64,000 bases of DNA from Oscillospiraceae bacterium (GCA_017405865.1 JAFQZN010000022.1:1-64000), one strand, 5' to 3'. Counted from the stretch's first letter, positions 15,946 to 24,636 are shown. Program-made: numbers and translations. Notes: generated by a model not told the origin, from the sequence alone.

Positions 15946-16182
15946 TTATATGACCAGTTGATATTTGGCGACGAATGCAATGCTGCCGTCACGCGCAGCG
16001 TTGACCACGGCATCCTCCGCCTCCGGCGGCGCGCTCCACGCAAGACCGCAGTCGGCGGTGATCTGCCGTGGTGTGGGGATCAGCCGGCCGGGAACGCCGT
16101 TTGCCAGACAGTACCGCTCCATTTCCATCGCCGCTGCCGTGGTGGAAAAGGTTACGACCAGCCGCAGCTGCTTTTCCCGCAT
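15946..16182 (-). CDS. DUF3343 protein, putative Se/S carrier-like (second copy)
   Basis: This 78-aa protein matches the DUF3343 pattern: LVVTFSTTAAAMEMERYC, then VPGRLIPTPRQITADCGLAW with the conserved CG. Members often sit beside selenium genes and have been suggested to carry selenium or sulfur on the cysteine. Its ATG overlaps the YedF stop by 1 bp (TAATG), so it is coupled to YedF. A second DUF3343 gene lies on the other side of yedF. Confidence 0.82.
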   Translation of the reverse strand: MREKQLRLVVTFSTTAAAMEMERYCLANGVPGRLIPTPRQITADCGLAWSAPPEAEDAVVNAARDGSIAFVAKYQLVI

Positions 16183-16793
16183 TACGGCTTGATAATCTTG
16201 TCGGCCTTCGCAAGCGTTTCGACGATGGAATACATATTCGTCACGCTGCCGACTGCCAGCTTTTCGGTCAAACCGTAGTAATTCAGGCAGGTGCCGCAGG
16301 TCATGATCTGTACGCCCTGCGCCTCCATGCTCTTAAGGTCCTCGAGCGACAGGGAACCTTCGCTCGTCAGCCGTGCGCCGCCGTTGTAGAACAGAATGGT
16401 CTTCGGCAGCTCGTCGAGCTGCGACAGGGCATAGAGGAAGCCCTTCATGAGATTCTTTCCCAGCTCGTCGCTGCCGTGTCCCATCGCGTCGGACGTGATC
16501 GCGACGACGGTATTGCCGCGCCGATCCGGAATGCAGGCGACGGACGCTTCTTCCGCATTTTCTGCCGGCTTATTTGCTTCCATCGTTATGACAAAGTGTC
16601 CGTCGGACAGCTTCTCGCTGCGAACGGGGAAGCCCTTTCCCTCGGCAAGCCGGGTCACGTTCTGCACGGCCGTTTCGTTGTCCACGTGCGTTTCCACCGT
16701 GGCCGGGCCGGTCAGCGCTTCGAGCGCCTTGATCGTCTTCACCACGGGCAGCGGGCAAGCCAGTCCCAGCGCGTCAACCTTGATGATTTCCAT
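16182..16793 (-). CDS. yedF: Selenium metabolism protein YedF
   Basis: This 203-aa protein has an N-terminal TusA/SirA-like domain (1-70) with the CPxP motif in LGLACPLPVVKTIKAL, and a C-terminal DsrE-like domain (about 85-203) with ITSDAMGHGSDELGKNLMKGF and ILFYNGGARL followed by TCGTCLNYY. This two-domain form is typical of YedF in selenium-using Firmicutes. The family is thought to move or deliver selenium or sulfur. I start at 16793 because GGAGG lies 8 nt upstream; earlier in-frame ATGs exist at 16808 and 16814. Confidence 0.9.
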   Translation of the reverse strand: MEIIKVDALGLACPLPVVKTIKALEALTGPATVETHVDNETAVQNVTRLAEGKGFPVRSEKLSDGHFVITMEANKPAENAEEASVACIPDRRGNTVVAITSDAMGHGSDELGKNLMKGFLYALSQLDELPKTILFYNGGARLTSEGSLSLEDLKSMEAQGVQIMTCGTCLNYYGLTEKLAVGSVTNMYSIVETLAKADKIIKP

Positions 16794-16807
16794 GTGATTT
16801 GCCTCCA

Positions 16808-17080
16808 TTAACAATACTTGTCCCGATGAGACAGGAGCTGCCCTTCAACGGGTAGAATCACGCGGTATTCGCCGCTGTGCTGCTCGATGCAGGCACGGAC
16901 GGACTCGATGACGTCCGCGCCGATCAGCAGCGCCATCCCGCAGGCCGCTGCCTCCTTGAGGCAGCGGGGAGCGGGGGAGATTCGATTGGGCAGGCTGTGT
17001 TCGTCCAGCAGCGCGTGCAGGGCAAGCCCCTGTTCATAGTTGTCAAACAGGATATACCAGCGAACCGGGCGATCAGCCAT
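16808..17080 (-). CDS. DUF3343 protein, putative Se/S carrier-like (first copy)
   Basis: This 90-aa protein has YILFDNYEQGLALHALL and the region RISPAPRCLKEAAACGMALL, with the conserved C-G pair of DUF3343. It begins at ATG 17080, overlapping the end of the reductase gene by 8 bp, and ends 14 bp before yedF. The tandem arrangement with YedF and the second copy suggests one Se/S relay. It ends in Cys. Confidence 0.78.
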   Translation of the reverse strand: MADRPVRWYILFDNYEQGLALHALLDEHSLPNRISPAPRCLKEAAACGMALLIGADVIESVRACIEQHSGEYRVILPVEGQLLSHRDKYC

Positions 17081-18347
17081 CGAGCATTTCCACGAACGCG
17101 CCGATACGGGTGCGAAGCTGCTCGGCGTCGGTATCGGTGTAGTCGGTTTCAAGACTCAAGATCGGAACGCCTGCCTCCTTGAGCGCGCGGGATACGCTGT
17201 ACTTCTCGGTGTCGTACAGGCAGCAGAACTTGAGCGAGCAGTCGATCACGCCGTCGACCTTGTACTCCTTGACCATGCGCAGAATGTCGTCAATGCGGCC
17301 GGTATTCGGAGTGAAGCAGGCGCAGTTGGTCTTCATGTAGCGCTCGGACAGCGCCATGAACTGCTCGTCGAGCGTGGTCTTGGTCTCGTCGACCAGATTC
17401 TCGAAGTAGCGGGTGCCGGTACACATCTCCTCGCAGACCACGGCGGCGCCGGAGGTCTCGATGATGTTATGCAGCTTCCAGTTCGGCACGGCCAGCGGGG
17501 TGCCGGTGACGAGGATGCGTTTGGTGCCGGCGGGAACGACGCTGACGCCGTCCTTGATGCGCTGCTCCAGCTCGTCGGCCAGACGGTTGCACATCTGCGC
17601 ACAGCGGGCAGGATCGTCGAAGAACGCGATCTGCATCATGAGCAGCGCGTCGCGGCCGGAGATCGGCAGACATTCAGACTTTCTCGCGTTATAGACGCGG
17701 GCCAGCGCCTTGCGCTTCTCGTTGACGAGCTTGATCGCCTCATTGAGCTTTTCAGGCGTGAGCTTGTTGCCGGTGAATTCCTCGACCTTTTTTGCAAAGG
17801 CGGCAATCTCATTCTTCCACTTGATAATATCCTCGGGACGCTTCATCTGCGGCACGTCCATGACGTACATCGGCACGTCCTCACCGAGGATCTCGTAGGC
17901 CTTCTTCTTGCCGTCGCAGGTGGTTTCGCCCACGTACATATCCGCAATGCGGAAGAAGGGGCAGGTGCGGCCAAGACGTGCGCCGACGGACGCCTTGATC
18001 AGCGGGCAGGTGCTCTTGGGCAGAACGGCCTCGCCGCCGGGGACCCAGAACTGCGAGCCGCCGCACAGGCCGGTCACGATGCCGTTGGCGGCGATGACGA
18101 CCTCGTCAGGGACGTAGACGCAGAAGGTGCCGAAAACCTTGCGGCCCTTTTTCTGTTCCTCGATCAGCTCCGCCGGGCGGATGCCGTGAACCTCGGAAAT
18201 GACCAGATCCCAGAAATCCATCGCCTTGGGGCGGTTCTGCTGCGTCATGAAGACGTCTCCGACAGCCGTCGGGAGCACCGAACACAGCACGTCGTGGCTC
18301 TCCAGGTCCATGCCCAGATCCTTCCACATTTGTACATAGTCAGCCAT
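17073..18347 (-). CDS. Double-cubane-cluster-type anaerobic reductase (2-hydroxyacyl-CoA dehydratase HgdB family)
   Basis: This 424-aa protein belongs to the HgdB/BcrC/FldB superfamily of Fe-S proteins activated by an ATP-dependent activase. Cysteines appear in VTGLCGGSQFW, LPKSTCPLIKASVG, GRTCPFFR, GETTCDGKKK, CEEMCTGTRYF, TNCACFTPNTGR and DCSLKFCCLYDTE. Single-subunit size, and an activase in the same operon, fit the double-cubane-cluster protein type rather than a two-subunit dehydratase. Such proteins reduce small molecules (acetylene, azide and hydrazine in vitro); the natural substrate is unknown. AAAGGAG precedes ATG 18347. Sitting amid selenium genes, it may reduce a selenium or sulfur compound, which is inference. 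Confidence 0.85.
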   Translation of the reverse strand: MADYVQMWKDLGMDLESHDVLCSVLPTAVGDVFMTQQNRPKAMDFWDLVISEVHGIRPAELIEEQKKGRKVFGTFCVYVPDEVVIAANGIVTGLCGGSQFWVPGGEAVLPKSTCPLIKASVGARLGRTCPFFRIADMYVGETTCDGKKKAYEILGEDVPMYVMDVPQMKRPEDIIKWKNEIAAFAKKVEEFTGNKLTPEKLNEAIKLVNEKRKALARVYNARKSECLPISGRDALLMMQIAFFDDPARCAQMCNRLADELEQRIKDGVSVVPAGTKRILVTGTPLAVPNWKLHNIIETSGAAVVCEEMCTGTRYFENLVDETKTTLDEQFMALSERYMKTNCACFTPNTGRIDDILRMVKEYKVDGVIDCSLKFCCLYDTEKYSVSRALKEAGVPILSLETDYTDTDAEQLRTRIGAFVEMLDG

Positions 18348-18359
18348 TTTTTTACTCCT

Positions 18360-19496
18360 TTACTCTTGTGATATTTCCCGGATCGCTTCCACAGCGGCCC
18401 GAATTTCCTCTTCGGTGTTGAAGGGCGAGAAGCTGAAGCGCACCGCGCCCTGCTCGGTGGTGCCGAGGGCGGCGTGCATTCGCGGCGCACAGTGCGCACC
18501 GGCGCGGGTAGCGATGCCGTAGTCGGTAAACAGCACATCCGCCACCATGGACGAGTCGTAATCGCGGACGTTCAGCGAAACGATGGCGGCGCGAGGCTTG
18601 TCGGAGAAGTCGCCGTAGACCGTTACGCCCTCTATCGCGGACACTTCCTCGCAAAACAGCATCGTCAGCTCACGCTCGCGGCGGCAGAGCTCCTCCACGC
18701 CCTCACGGTTCAGATAATCCACGGCCGCGTTCAGACCCGCAAGCCCGTGCGCGTTCAACGTGCCTGCCTCAAGCCGCGTGGGATAATTGTCCGGCTGATG
18801 CCGGTTGTGGGACTGCACCCCGCTTCCGCCGCGCAGAAGAGGACGCAGCTCCACGCCCGGACGGACGCACAGCCCGCCGGTTCCCTGCGGCCCCAGAAGC
18901 CCCTTATGGCCGGTGAAGCAGAGCACGTCGACGCCCATGGCAGTCATGTCGATCGGGAAACTGCCCGCAGTCTGCGCGGCGTCCACGATCAGATATGCGC
19001 CGTGCCGGTGGGCAATTTCCGCAATTCTCGAAATATCCAGAGCGTTGCCCGTCAGATTTGAGGCGTGGGTGCAGACGATCGCCTTGGTATTCGGCTTGAT
19101 CAGCGTCTCGAAGTCCTCGTAGCGGACGCGGCCCCTGCGGTCGGCGGGAACGAAATCCAGCGCCATGCCGCGCTCCTCCAGATCGTAGAGCGGCCGCAGA
19201 ACGGAATTGTGCTCCAAATCGGTACTGATCGCGTGCTCTCCCGGCGCGAGCAGTCCGTAAATTGCAATATTCAGCGCAGCAGTTGCGTTGGGGGTAAATG
19301 CGACGTGATCCGCGCGCGGGCAGCCGAAAAACGCCGCGAGCTTCCTTCTTGTGTCGTAAACCGTGCCTGCAGCGCCGAGGGAGGCACCGTGCGCGCCTCT
19401 GGCAGCGTTGCCGACGGTCTGCATGGCGTTCACGACCGCCTCAATCACGCCGTCCGGCTTGTGCAGCGTCGTCGCCGCATTGTCCAGATAAATCAT
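18360..19496 (-). CDS. Class V aminotransferase, cysteine desulfurase/selenocysteine lyase-like
   Basis: This 378-aa PLP enzyme starts MIYLDNAATT, as cysteine desulfurases do. The PLP lysine lies in VDVLCFTGHKGLLGPQGTGG, and the active-site region reads TRAGAHCAPRMH, with the cysteine that accepts sulfur or selenium. It resembles the subgroup found beside YqeC and YedF in selenium-dependent molybdenum hydroxylase loci. ATG 19496 overlaps the activase stop by 4 bp, and the reductase gene follows 12 bp later. It should supply Se or S from cysteine or selenocysteine. Confidence 0.88.
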   Translation of the reverse strand: MIYLDNAATTLHKPDGVIEAVVNAMQTVGNAARGAHGASLGAAGTVYDTRRKLAAFFGCPRADHVAFTPNATAALNIAIYGLLAPGEHAISTDLEHNSVLRPLYDLEERGMALDFVPADRRGRVRYEDFETLIKPNTKAIVCTHASNLTGNALDISRIAEIAHRHGAYLIVDAAQTAGSFPIDMTAMGVDVLCFTGHKGLLGPQGTGGLCVRPGVELRPLLRGGSGVQSHNRHQPDNYPTRLEAGTLNAHGLAGLNAAVDYLNREGVEELCRRERELTMLFCEEVSAIEGVTVYGDFSDKPRAAIVSLNVRDYDSSMVADVLFTDYGIATRAGAHCAPRMHAALGTTEQGAVRFSFSPFNTEEEIRAAVEAIREISQE

Positions 19497-20266
19497 CCCG
19501 TCGCACCGTCCTTCCGCGCCAGCAGCGCAGCGCCGATCGCACCTGCGTAGCGCCCGTCGGGCGAGGTCACGACCATGCGTCCTAGCTTCTTTTCTAGCGC
19601 CTGCCGCAGATACGGAAGCTCGCAAAGCCCGCCGGTCAGGCAGACTGCTCCGTTTGCCTGTAGCAGACGCGACGCCTGACTTGCCACCTTCGTCACGATG
19701 GAATCCACCACTGCAAAGGCAATGTTCTCGCGCGGCTCTCCGCGCCCGATCAGACTGATGACCTCGGACTCGGCAAAGACCGTACACATGGAGCTGATAC
19801 TGACGCCTCCACCTGTGGAGGCAAGCTCGCACAGGGTCTCCAGCCGCAGCCCGAGCGTGTTCGCCATGACCTCCAGAAACCGGCCCGTTCCGGCCGAGCA
19901 TTTGTCGTTCATCAGAAAGTCGCTGACCGTACCGTTTTCCAGCAAAATGATTTTCGTGTCCTGTCCGCCGATGTCAACGACGGTGAGCGCAGGCGCGCCG
20001 TAAAGGAAGGCAGCGCCCTTGCCGTGGCAGGTGATTTCAGTCACGCTGCGGTCAGCGAAGGGAACGCAGGCGCGCCCGTAGCCTGTGGCGACGGTTACGG
20101 CGTCGGGAAAAAAGGAAGAAAGCCGTTCCTTCAGCTTTTCCGCCGTCTCCACGCTGCTCCAGCCCGTCGGCAGCAGAAAGCGCTCGATGACATGTTTTTC
20201 TTCATCCAGCACCACGGCCTTCGCGCAGGTGGAGCCGATGTCGATCCCGATGGCATACTGTTTCAT
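19493..20266 (-). CDS. ATP-dependent activase of 2-hydroxyacyl-CoA dehydratase/double-cubane reductase
   Basis: This 257-aa ASKHA-fold protein begins GIDIGSTCAKAVVLDEE and has the phosphate and adenosine motifs VVDIGGQDTKII and CLTGGLCELP. The cysteines expected to hold one [4Fe-4S] cluster between two subunits are in NDKCSAGTGRFLE and SSMCTVFAESE. It should drive electrons into the partner reductase encoded two genes downstream. It is the first gene of the operon, with a consensus promoter 55 bp upstream. Confidence 0.92.
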   Translation of the reverse strand: MKQYAIGIDIGSTCAKAVVLDEEKHVIERFLLPTGWSSVETAEKLKERLSSFFPDAVTVATGYGRACVPFADRSVTEITCHGKGAAFLYGAPALTVVDIGGQDTKIILLENGTVSDFLMNDKCSAGTGRFLEVMANTLGLRLETLCELASTGGGVSISSMCTVFAESEVISLIGRGEPRENIAFAVVDSIVTKVASQASRLLQANGAVCLTGGLCELPYLRQALEKKLGRMVVTSPDGRYAGAIGAALLARKDGATG

Positions 20267-20327
20267 ATCATACTACGGCGCGGCGCGCCGCCTTTCGTAA
20301 TTCTTAGTAAAAAATAACGCTGTCAAC

Positions 20328-20356
20328 AGTATACAATACCGCGAGCCGAATGTCAA
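20328..20356 (-). promoter_or_regulatory. Promoter of the selenium/double-cubane operon
   Basis: On the minus strand TTGACA (20356-20351) and TATACT (20333-20328) are separated by 17 bp. A second TGTTGACA lies just downstream of the -10 box and could be part of a repressor site. Confidence 0.75.
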
Positions 20357-20434
20357 CACCGCCGAACCGCCGGCGCCCGGAGAAACGCTTACTGCCACTG
20401 CCGAAAAACGCAGTCTGTATGCCTCCTGAAAAGC

Positions 20435-20466
20435 GAGTCGTCCGACGTCGGGCGGCTCACTTTTTT
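20435..20466 (+). terminator. Orphan terminator in the intergenic region
   Basis: GAGTCGTCCGA pairs with TCGGGCGGCTC (two G-U pairs), followed by ACTTTTTT on the plus strand. No plus-strand gene lies upstream, so it may end a small RNA or a short leader made from this 438-bp gap (20267-20704). Confidence 0.5.
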
Positions 20467-20582
20467 GCTTCGTTCTTCCCTTGCCGCCTGCCGCAGCGCC
20501 CTCCGGAAGAGTGCATAAAAAACAAAATGCAAAAATGGAAAAAACATGTAATTGTTGAATTGGGAAAAAGCTGTAAAAACGG

Positions 20583-20611
20583 TTGACAAATTACGCTTTC
20601 AGCGATAAAAT
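20583..20611 (+). promoter_or_regulatory. Promoter of the 12-gene keto-acid/acyl-CoA operon
   Basis: TTGACA (20583-20588) and TAAAAT (20606-20611) are 17 bp apart. The leader to ATG 20705 contains a 9-bp stem (CATTCCGAA 20647-20655 with TTCGGAATG 20671-20679) ending 13 bp before the GGAGG. Confidence 0.65.
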
Positions 20612-20704
20612 ATTTGCAAAATTTTCGTTAATTCTAAACACTTTTTCATTCCGAACGCGTAGAACGGCGATTCGGAATGCACCTAACCGTCCGGAGGCGT
20701 GCGT

Positions 20705-22102
20705 ATGAGAACCATACAGATCACCGATATGACCATGCAGCGGGAAACGTCGCTGTCCTTCCGTGAAAAAATCGAGCTGTGCAAGCTGCTCGACCGCCTT
20801 GGCGTCGACGCCATTGAGACGGCGCCGATCACGAACCGCAGAGAGGGCGGCCTTTTGCTCAAATCCTTAAGCTCTGCGGTAAACAGCGCCTGCCTGACCG
20901 TTCCTGTACCGGCGGAGGACGACGGCGCTGCCTTCGTCTTCGGCTGCCTGCAGGAGGCAAAGAGAATTCGCCTGCAGGTGGCGCAGCCGGTCTCCACCGT
21001 ACAAATGGAATACCTCTGTCACAAAAAGCCGGAGGCAATGCTCGAGCTGATTGAAAAGAAAACTGCGGCGTGTAAAGCCCTCTGTGACGACGTGGAGTTT
21101 GTCGCAGAGGACGCAAGCCGCAGCGAGCCTGCGTTCCTGCAGGAGGCGATGGGGCGCGCGGTGAAGGCCGGCGCGACGACCGTGACCTTCTGCGACACAG
21201 CCGGCGACGCGCTGCCGGAGGAGCTGGAGGCCGCGATCCGGTCGCTTCGCGATGCCCTCCCGGAGGGCGTTCGTCTCGGCGTGCGTATATCCAACGCCCT
21301 GTATCTGGCAAACGCCTGCGCCGTCGCTGCCATCCGTGCCGGCGCCGACGAGATTAAACTGACCGCCTGCGGTGAGCACACGGTTTCCCTGCAGCGCCTT
21401 GCCACGCTTCTGCAGACACGCGGCGAGGATCTGAACGTGCGCTGCAATGTGCGCACGACCGAGCTTGCCCGCACCGTGGCGCAGATCGAGTGGCTCTGCA
21501 AAACCAACCGCAGCAAGGCGTCGCCCTTTGAGCTGGGTGTGCGCGAGGAGGCGGATTTTTCGCTGAACGTCCACGACGACCGCGCCGCGCTGGAAACTTC
21601 TGCCAAGCAGCTGGGCTACGACCTGTCCGAGGACGATCTTGCGCGGGTCTACGATGCGTTCCAGCGTGTTGCAAGCCGGAAGGACGGCGTTTCCGCCAAG
21701 GAACTCGACGCGCTGATCGCCTCTGCCGCGCTGCAGGTGCCGCCGACTTATAAATTAGACAGCTACGTTATCAACGCGGGAAACCGCATGGGCGCCACCA
21801 GCCACATCCGTCTGCTCAAGAACGGCGTGTGTCAGGAGGGCATCTGCATCGGCGACGGTCCGATTGACGCGGCGTTCCTCGCCATCGAACAAATCACCGG
21901 TACGCACTATGAGCTGGACGATTTCCAGATCCGAGCCGTCACAGAGGGACGCGAGGCAATGGGCGAGACGGTGGTTCGTCTGCGCTCCGGCGGAAAGCTC
22001 TACGCCGGACGCGGCATCTCGACAGACATCGTCGGCTCGAGCATCTACGCCTATCTCGCCGCACTAAATAAGATTGTCTACGAGGAGGAGAACGCGCAAT
22101 GA
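20705..22102 (+). CDS. 2-isopropylmalate synthase-like protein lacking catalytic motifs
   Basis: This 465-aa protein has the HMGL/LeuA layout: a TIM barrel (about 1-270), a linker and a LeuA-type regulatory domain (about 350-460; MGATSHIRLLKNG and GDGPIDAAFLAIEQITG). The barrel starts ITDMTMQRETSLSFREK where true synthases have DTTLRDGEQ, and ends GVRISNALYLAN where they have HCHNDLGLAVAN. So the catalytic Arg-Asp pair and both metal-binding histidines are missing. It may be a leucine sensor, a regulatory partner or an enzyme with new chemistry. ATG 20705 follows GGAGG, and its stop overlaps the next start by 4 bp. Confidence 0.8.
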   Translation: MRTIQITDMTMQRETSLSFREKIELCKLLDRLGVDAIETAPITNRREGGLLLKSLSSAVNSACLTVPVPAEDDGAAFVFGCLQEAKRIRLQVAQPVSTVQMEYLCHKKPEAMLELIEKKTAACKALCDDVEFVAEDASRSEPAFLQEAMGRAVKAGATTVTFCDTAGDALPEELEAAIRSLRDALPEGVRLGVRISNALYLANACAVAAIRAGADEIKLTACGEHTVSLQRLATLLQTRGEDLNVRCNVRTTELARTVAQIEWLCKTNRSKASPFELGVREEADFSLNVHDDRAALETSAKQLGYDLSEDDLARVYDAFQRVASRKDGVSAKELDALIASAALQVPPTYKLDSYVINAGNRMGATSHIRLLKNGVCQEGICIGDGPIDAAFLAIEQITGTHYELDDFQIRAVTEGREAMGETVVRLRSGGKLYAGRGISTDIVGSSIYAYLAALNKIVYEEENAQ

Positions 22103-24576
22103 GGCTCTCCTTTTCGACCAGAGGCCGCCTGCAGACCCCGTGGCAAACGCTGTGTCAGCTCGCCGAAGAAAACGGCTTTTCCGGCATCGAGGTCTACGAC
22201 GCATGGAAGGACCGGCTGCTGATCGAGCCGGGCGGCGCTCTGCATAAGTACAACTGCGCCGCCACGCTGCGGCAGATGCGTGAGCGGAACCTGTCCGTTC
22301 CGGTCTTCGACAGCTCCTGCAACCTCGGCTTCGGCGAGGAAGAAACGCTTGAGCACGTGCGCTTTCTGATTTCGCTGGCCAAGGCGATGCAGACCGAATT
22401 CGTCGCCGTGCGCAGCGACCAGACCGACCTTGCAAGGCTGCAGACCGAGCTGGATGCTCTGCTGCCGGACGCGAGAGAAGCGAACGTCGTGCTGCTTTTG
22501 AAAACGAACGGTGTTTTTTCCGACACGGCAAAGCTCCGGCAGCTGCTGGATTCCTACGCGGACGACGCGCTGGGTGTGCTTTGGGATATTCACCATCCTT
22601 ACCGCGACTGTCACGAAACACCTGCAGAAACCATTGAGAACCTCGGCGCCTACGTCAGACATGTGCATTTGCGCGACTCCGATGAGGCAGGTTCTTACGC
22701 CCTCGTCGGCGAGGGAAGCCTGCCGCTTTCCGACGTCATGCGCGCGCTCTATTCGGTCGATTACGCGGGCTTCCTGTCGCTTGAATGGAAGTTTGAGTGG
22801 ATGGAGGATCTTCCTGCGCTGGACGTCATCCTTCCACATTATGTAAACTACATGCATCGCTTCGCCTCCACCCGGGGCAAGAAAAGGATGCTCTATCCGA
22901 ACCATGACGGCACGGGCGAATACGTCTGGAAGAAGGACGAGCTGATCGACCTCACCTTCCCGCAGGTGCTCGACCGCATGGCGGAGGAATTCCCGGATCA
23001 ATACTGCTTCAAGTACACGACGCTGGACTATACCCGTACATACGCGGAGTTCCGCGAGGACGTGGACCGCTTTGCCAGAGCGTTGGTGTCGCTGGGTGTG
23101 CGTCCGGGCTCCAAGGTCGCCGTCTGGGCGACGAATGTGCCGGCGTGGTATTTGAGCTTTTGGGCGGCGACCAAGATCGGCGCAGTGCTGGTGACGGTGA
23201 ACACCGCCTATAAGATCCACGAGGCCGAATATCTGCTGCGCCAGTCCGATACCCACACGCTGATCATGATCGAATCCTGTCTGGATTCAAATTACAAAGA
23301 AATCATCCAAACCCTCTGCCCGGAGCTTTCCTCCGTCAAGCCCGGTCAGGCGCTGCACTGCAAGCGGCTGCCGTTTTTACGCAACGTGATCACGGTCGGT
23401 TTTTCGATGCCCGGCTGCCTGACCTTCGACGAGGCAATGGCAAGATACGAGCTGGTGTCGGACCGCGAGGTGCGCCGGATGGCGCAGAACGTCCGTCCGG
23501 ACGACGTGTGCAACATGCAGTACACCTCCGGCACGACGGGGTTCCCCAAGGGCGTGATGCTGACGCACTACAACGTCGTGAACAACGGCAAGTGCATCGG
23601 CGACCGCATGGGGCTTTCCACCGCCGACCGCATGATGATCCAGGTGCCGATGTTCCACTGTTTCGGCATGGTGCTTTCCATGACCGCCTCGATGACGCAC
23701 GGCACGACCCTCTGCCCGATGCCGTATTTTTCGGCAAAATCCAGCCTTGCCTGCATCACGCAGGAAAAGATCACCTGCTTTAACGGCGTGCCGACGATGT
23801 TTTTGGCGATGTTCAACCATCCGGACTACCGAAAAACCGACTTTTCCCACATGCGCACCGGCATTATGGCGGGCGCAGGCTGTCCGCCGGAGTTGATGAA
23901 GCGGGCAGCCGATCCGAATGAGATGAATATGCGCGGGATCGTGAGCGTCTACGGGCAGACCGAGTCTTCCCCGGGCAGCACGATGTCAAGCTGGACCGAC
24001 CCGCTGGACGTGCGGACCGAGACCGTAGGCTACGCCTTCCCGCACATTCAGTGCAAGATCATCGACCCCGAAACGGGGAAAATCTTGCCCACCGGACAGA
24101 ACGGCGAATTCTGCTCGCGTGGGTACAACACGATGAAGGGCTACTATAAAATGCCTGCCGCGACGAAGGACACCGTCGATACAGACGGCTGGCTGCACTC
24201 CGGCGACCTTGCCTGCTGCGACGAAAACAGCAACTACCGCATCACCGGCCGCATCAAGGACATGATCATCCGCGGCGGCGAAAACCTCTATCCGAAGGAA
24301 ATCGAGGAGTTTATCCTTACGCACCCGAAGGTATCCGACTGTCAGGTGATCGGTGTGCCGGACAAGCGCTACGGCGAGGAAGCGCTCGCCAGCGTCATTC
24401 TCAAGGACGGGGAAACACTCACCGAGGCGGAGCTGCGGAGCTTCATCACGGCGTCGCTTGCCCGCCACAAGGTCCCGCGCTACATCGAGTTTACCGATCA
24501 CTTCCCGATGAACGCGGCAGGGAAAATACTGAAATACAAAATGAGAGAGGAAGCCGTCAAACGGCTGGGTCTGTAA
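22099..24576 (+). CDS. TIM-barrel sugar isomerase-like domain fused to acyl-CoA synthetase (AMP-binding)
   Basis: This 825-aa protein joins a xylose-isomerase-like barrel (about 1-255) to a complete adenylate-forming enzyme (about 275-825). The barrel has the late metal-ligand motifs VLWDIHHPY, RHVHLRDS and LSLEWKFEW, but LLLKTNG has Lys where family members usually carry the first metal-binding Glu. The synthetase has QYTSGTTGFPKGVML (about 474-488), VYGQTESSPG, GWLHSGDLA, GRIKDMIIRGGENLYPKEIE and the catalytic lysine in NAAGKILKYKM. It resembles medium- or long-chain fatty acyl-CoA ligases. It is coupled to the LeuA-like gene (ATGA). I know of no assigned role for this fusion. Confidence 0.88.
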   Translation: MRLSFSTRGRLQTPWQTLCQLAEENGFSGIEVYDAWKDRLLIEPGGALHKYNCAATLRQMRERNLSVPVFDSSCNLGFGEEETLEHVRFLISLAKAMQTEFVAVRSDQTDLARLQTELDALLPDAREANVVLLLKTNGVFSDTAKLRQLLDSYADDALGVLWDIHHPYRDCHETPAETIENLGAYVRHVHLRDSDEAGSYALVGEGSLPLSDVMRALYSVDYAGFLSLEWKFEWMEDLPALDVILPHYVNYMHRFASTRGKKRMLYPNHDGTGEYVWKKDELIDLTFPQVLDRMAEEFPDQYCFKYTTLDYTRTYAEFREDVDRFARALVSLGVRPGSKVAVWATNVPAWYLSFWAATKIGAVLVTVNTAYKIHEAEYLLRQSDTHTLIMIESCLDSNYKEIIQTLCPELSSVKPGQALHCKRLPFLRNVITVGFSMPGCLTFDEAMARYELVSDREVRRMAQNVRPDDVCNMQYTSGTTGFPKGVMLTHYNVVNNGKCIGDRMGLSTADRMMIQVPMFHCFGMVLSMTASMTHGTTLCPMPYFSAKSSLACITQEKITCFNGVPTMFLAMFNHPDYRKTDFSHMRTGIMAGAGCPPELMKRAADPNEMNMRGIVSVYGQTESSPGSTMSSWTDPLDVRTETVGYAFPHIQCKIIDPETGKILPTGQNGEFCSRGYNTMKGYYKMPAATKDTVDTDGWLHSGDLACCDENSNYRITGRIKDMIIRGGENLYPKEIEEFILTHPKVSDCQVIGVPDKRYGEEALASVILKDGETLTEAELRSFITASLARHKVPRYIEFTDHFPMNAAGKILKYKMREEAVKRLGL

Positions 24577-24636
24577 GCAACTGCCTTGTATGATCGCAGG
24601 GTGAAAGCACGCAGATCCGTTCTCTCCGGAGGAACT

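Noticed and set aside
17073..18347. 2-hydroxyglutaryl-CoA dehydratase subunit of a fermentation pathway
   Set aside because: No second dehydratase subunit, CoA-transferase or acyl-CoA dehydrogenase is next to it; selenium genes are, and the single-subunit layout with activase fits the double-cubane type better.
17040..18371. 443-codon open frame opposite the double-cubane-type reductase
   Set aside because: Shadow frame of a well-supported gene; no motifs and no ribosome-binding site.
20705..22102. Genuine 2-isopropylmalate or homocitrate synthase
   Set aside because: The catalytic RDG motif and both metal-binding histidines are missing and no leuB, leuC or leuD gene is nearby.
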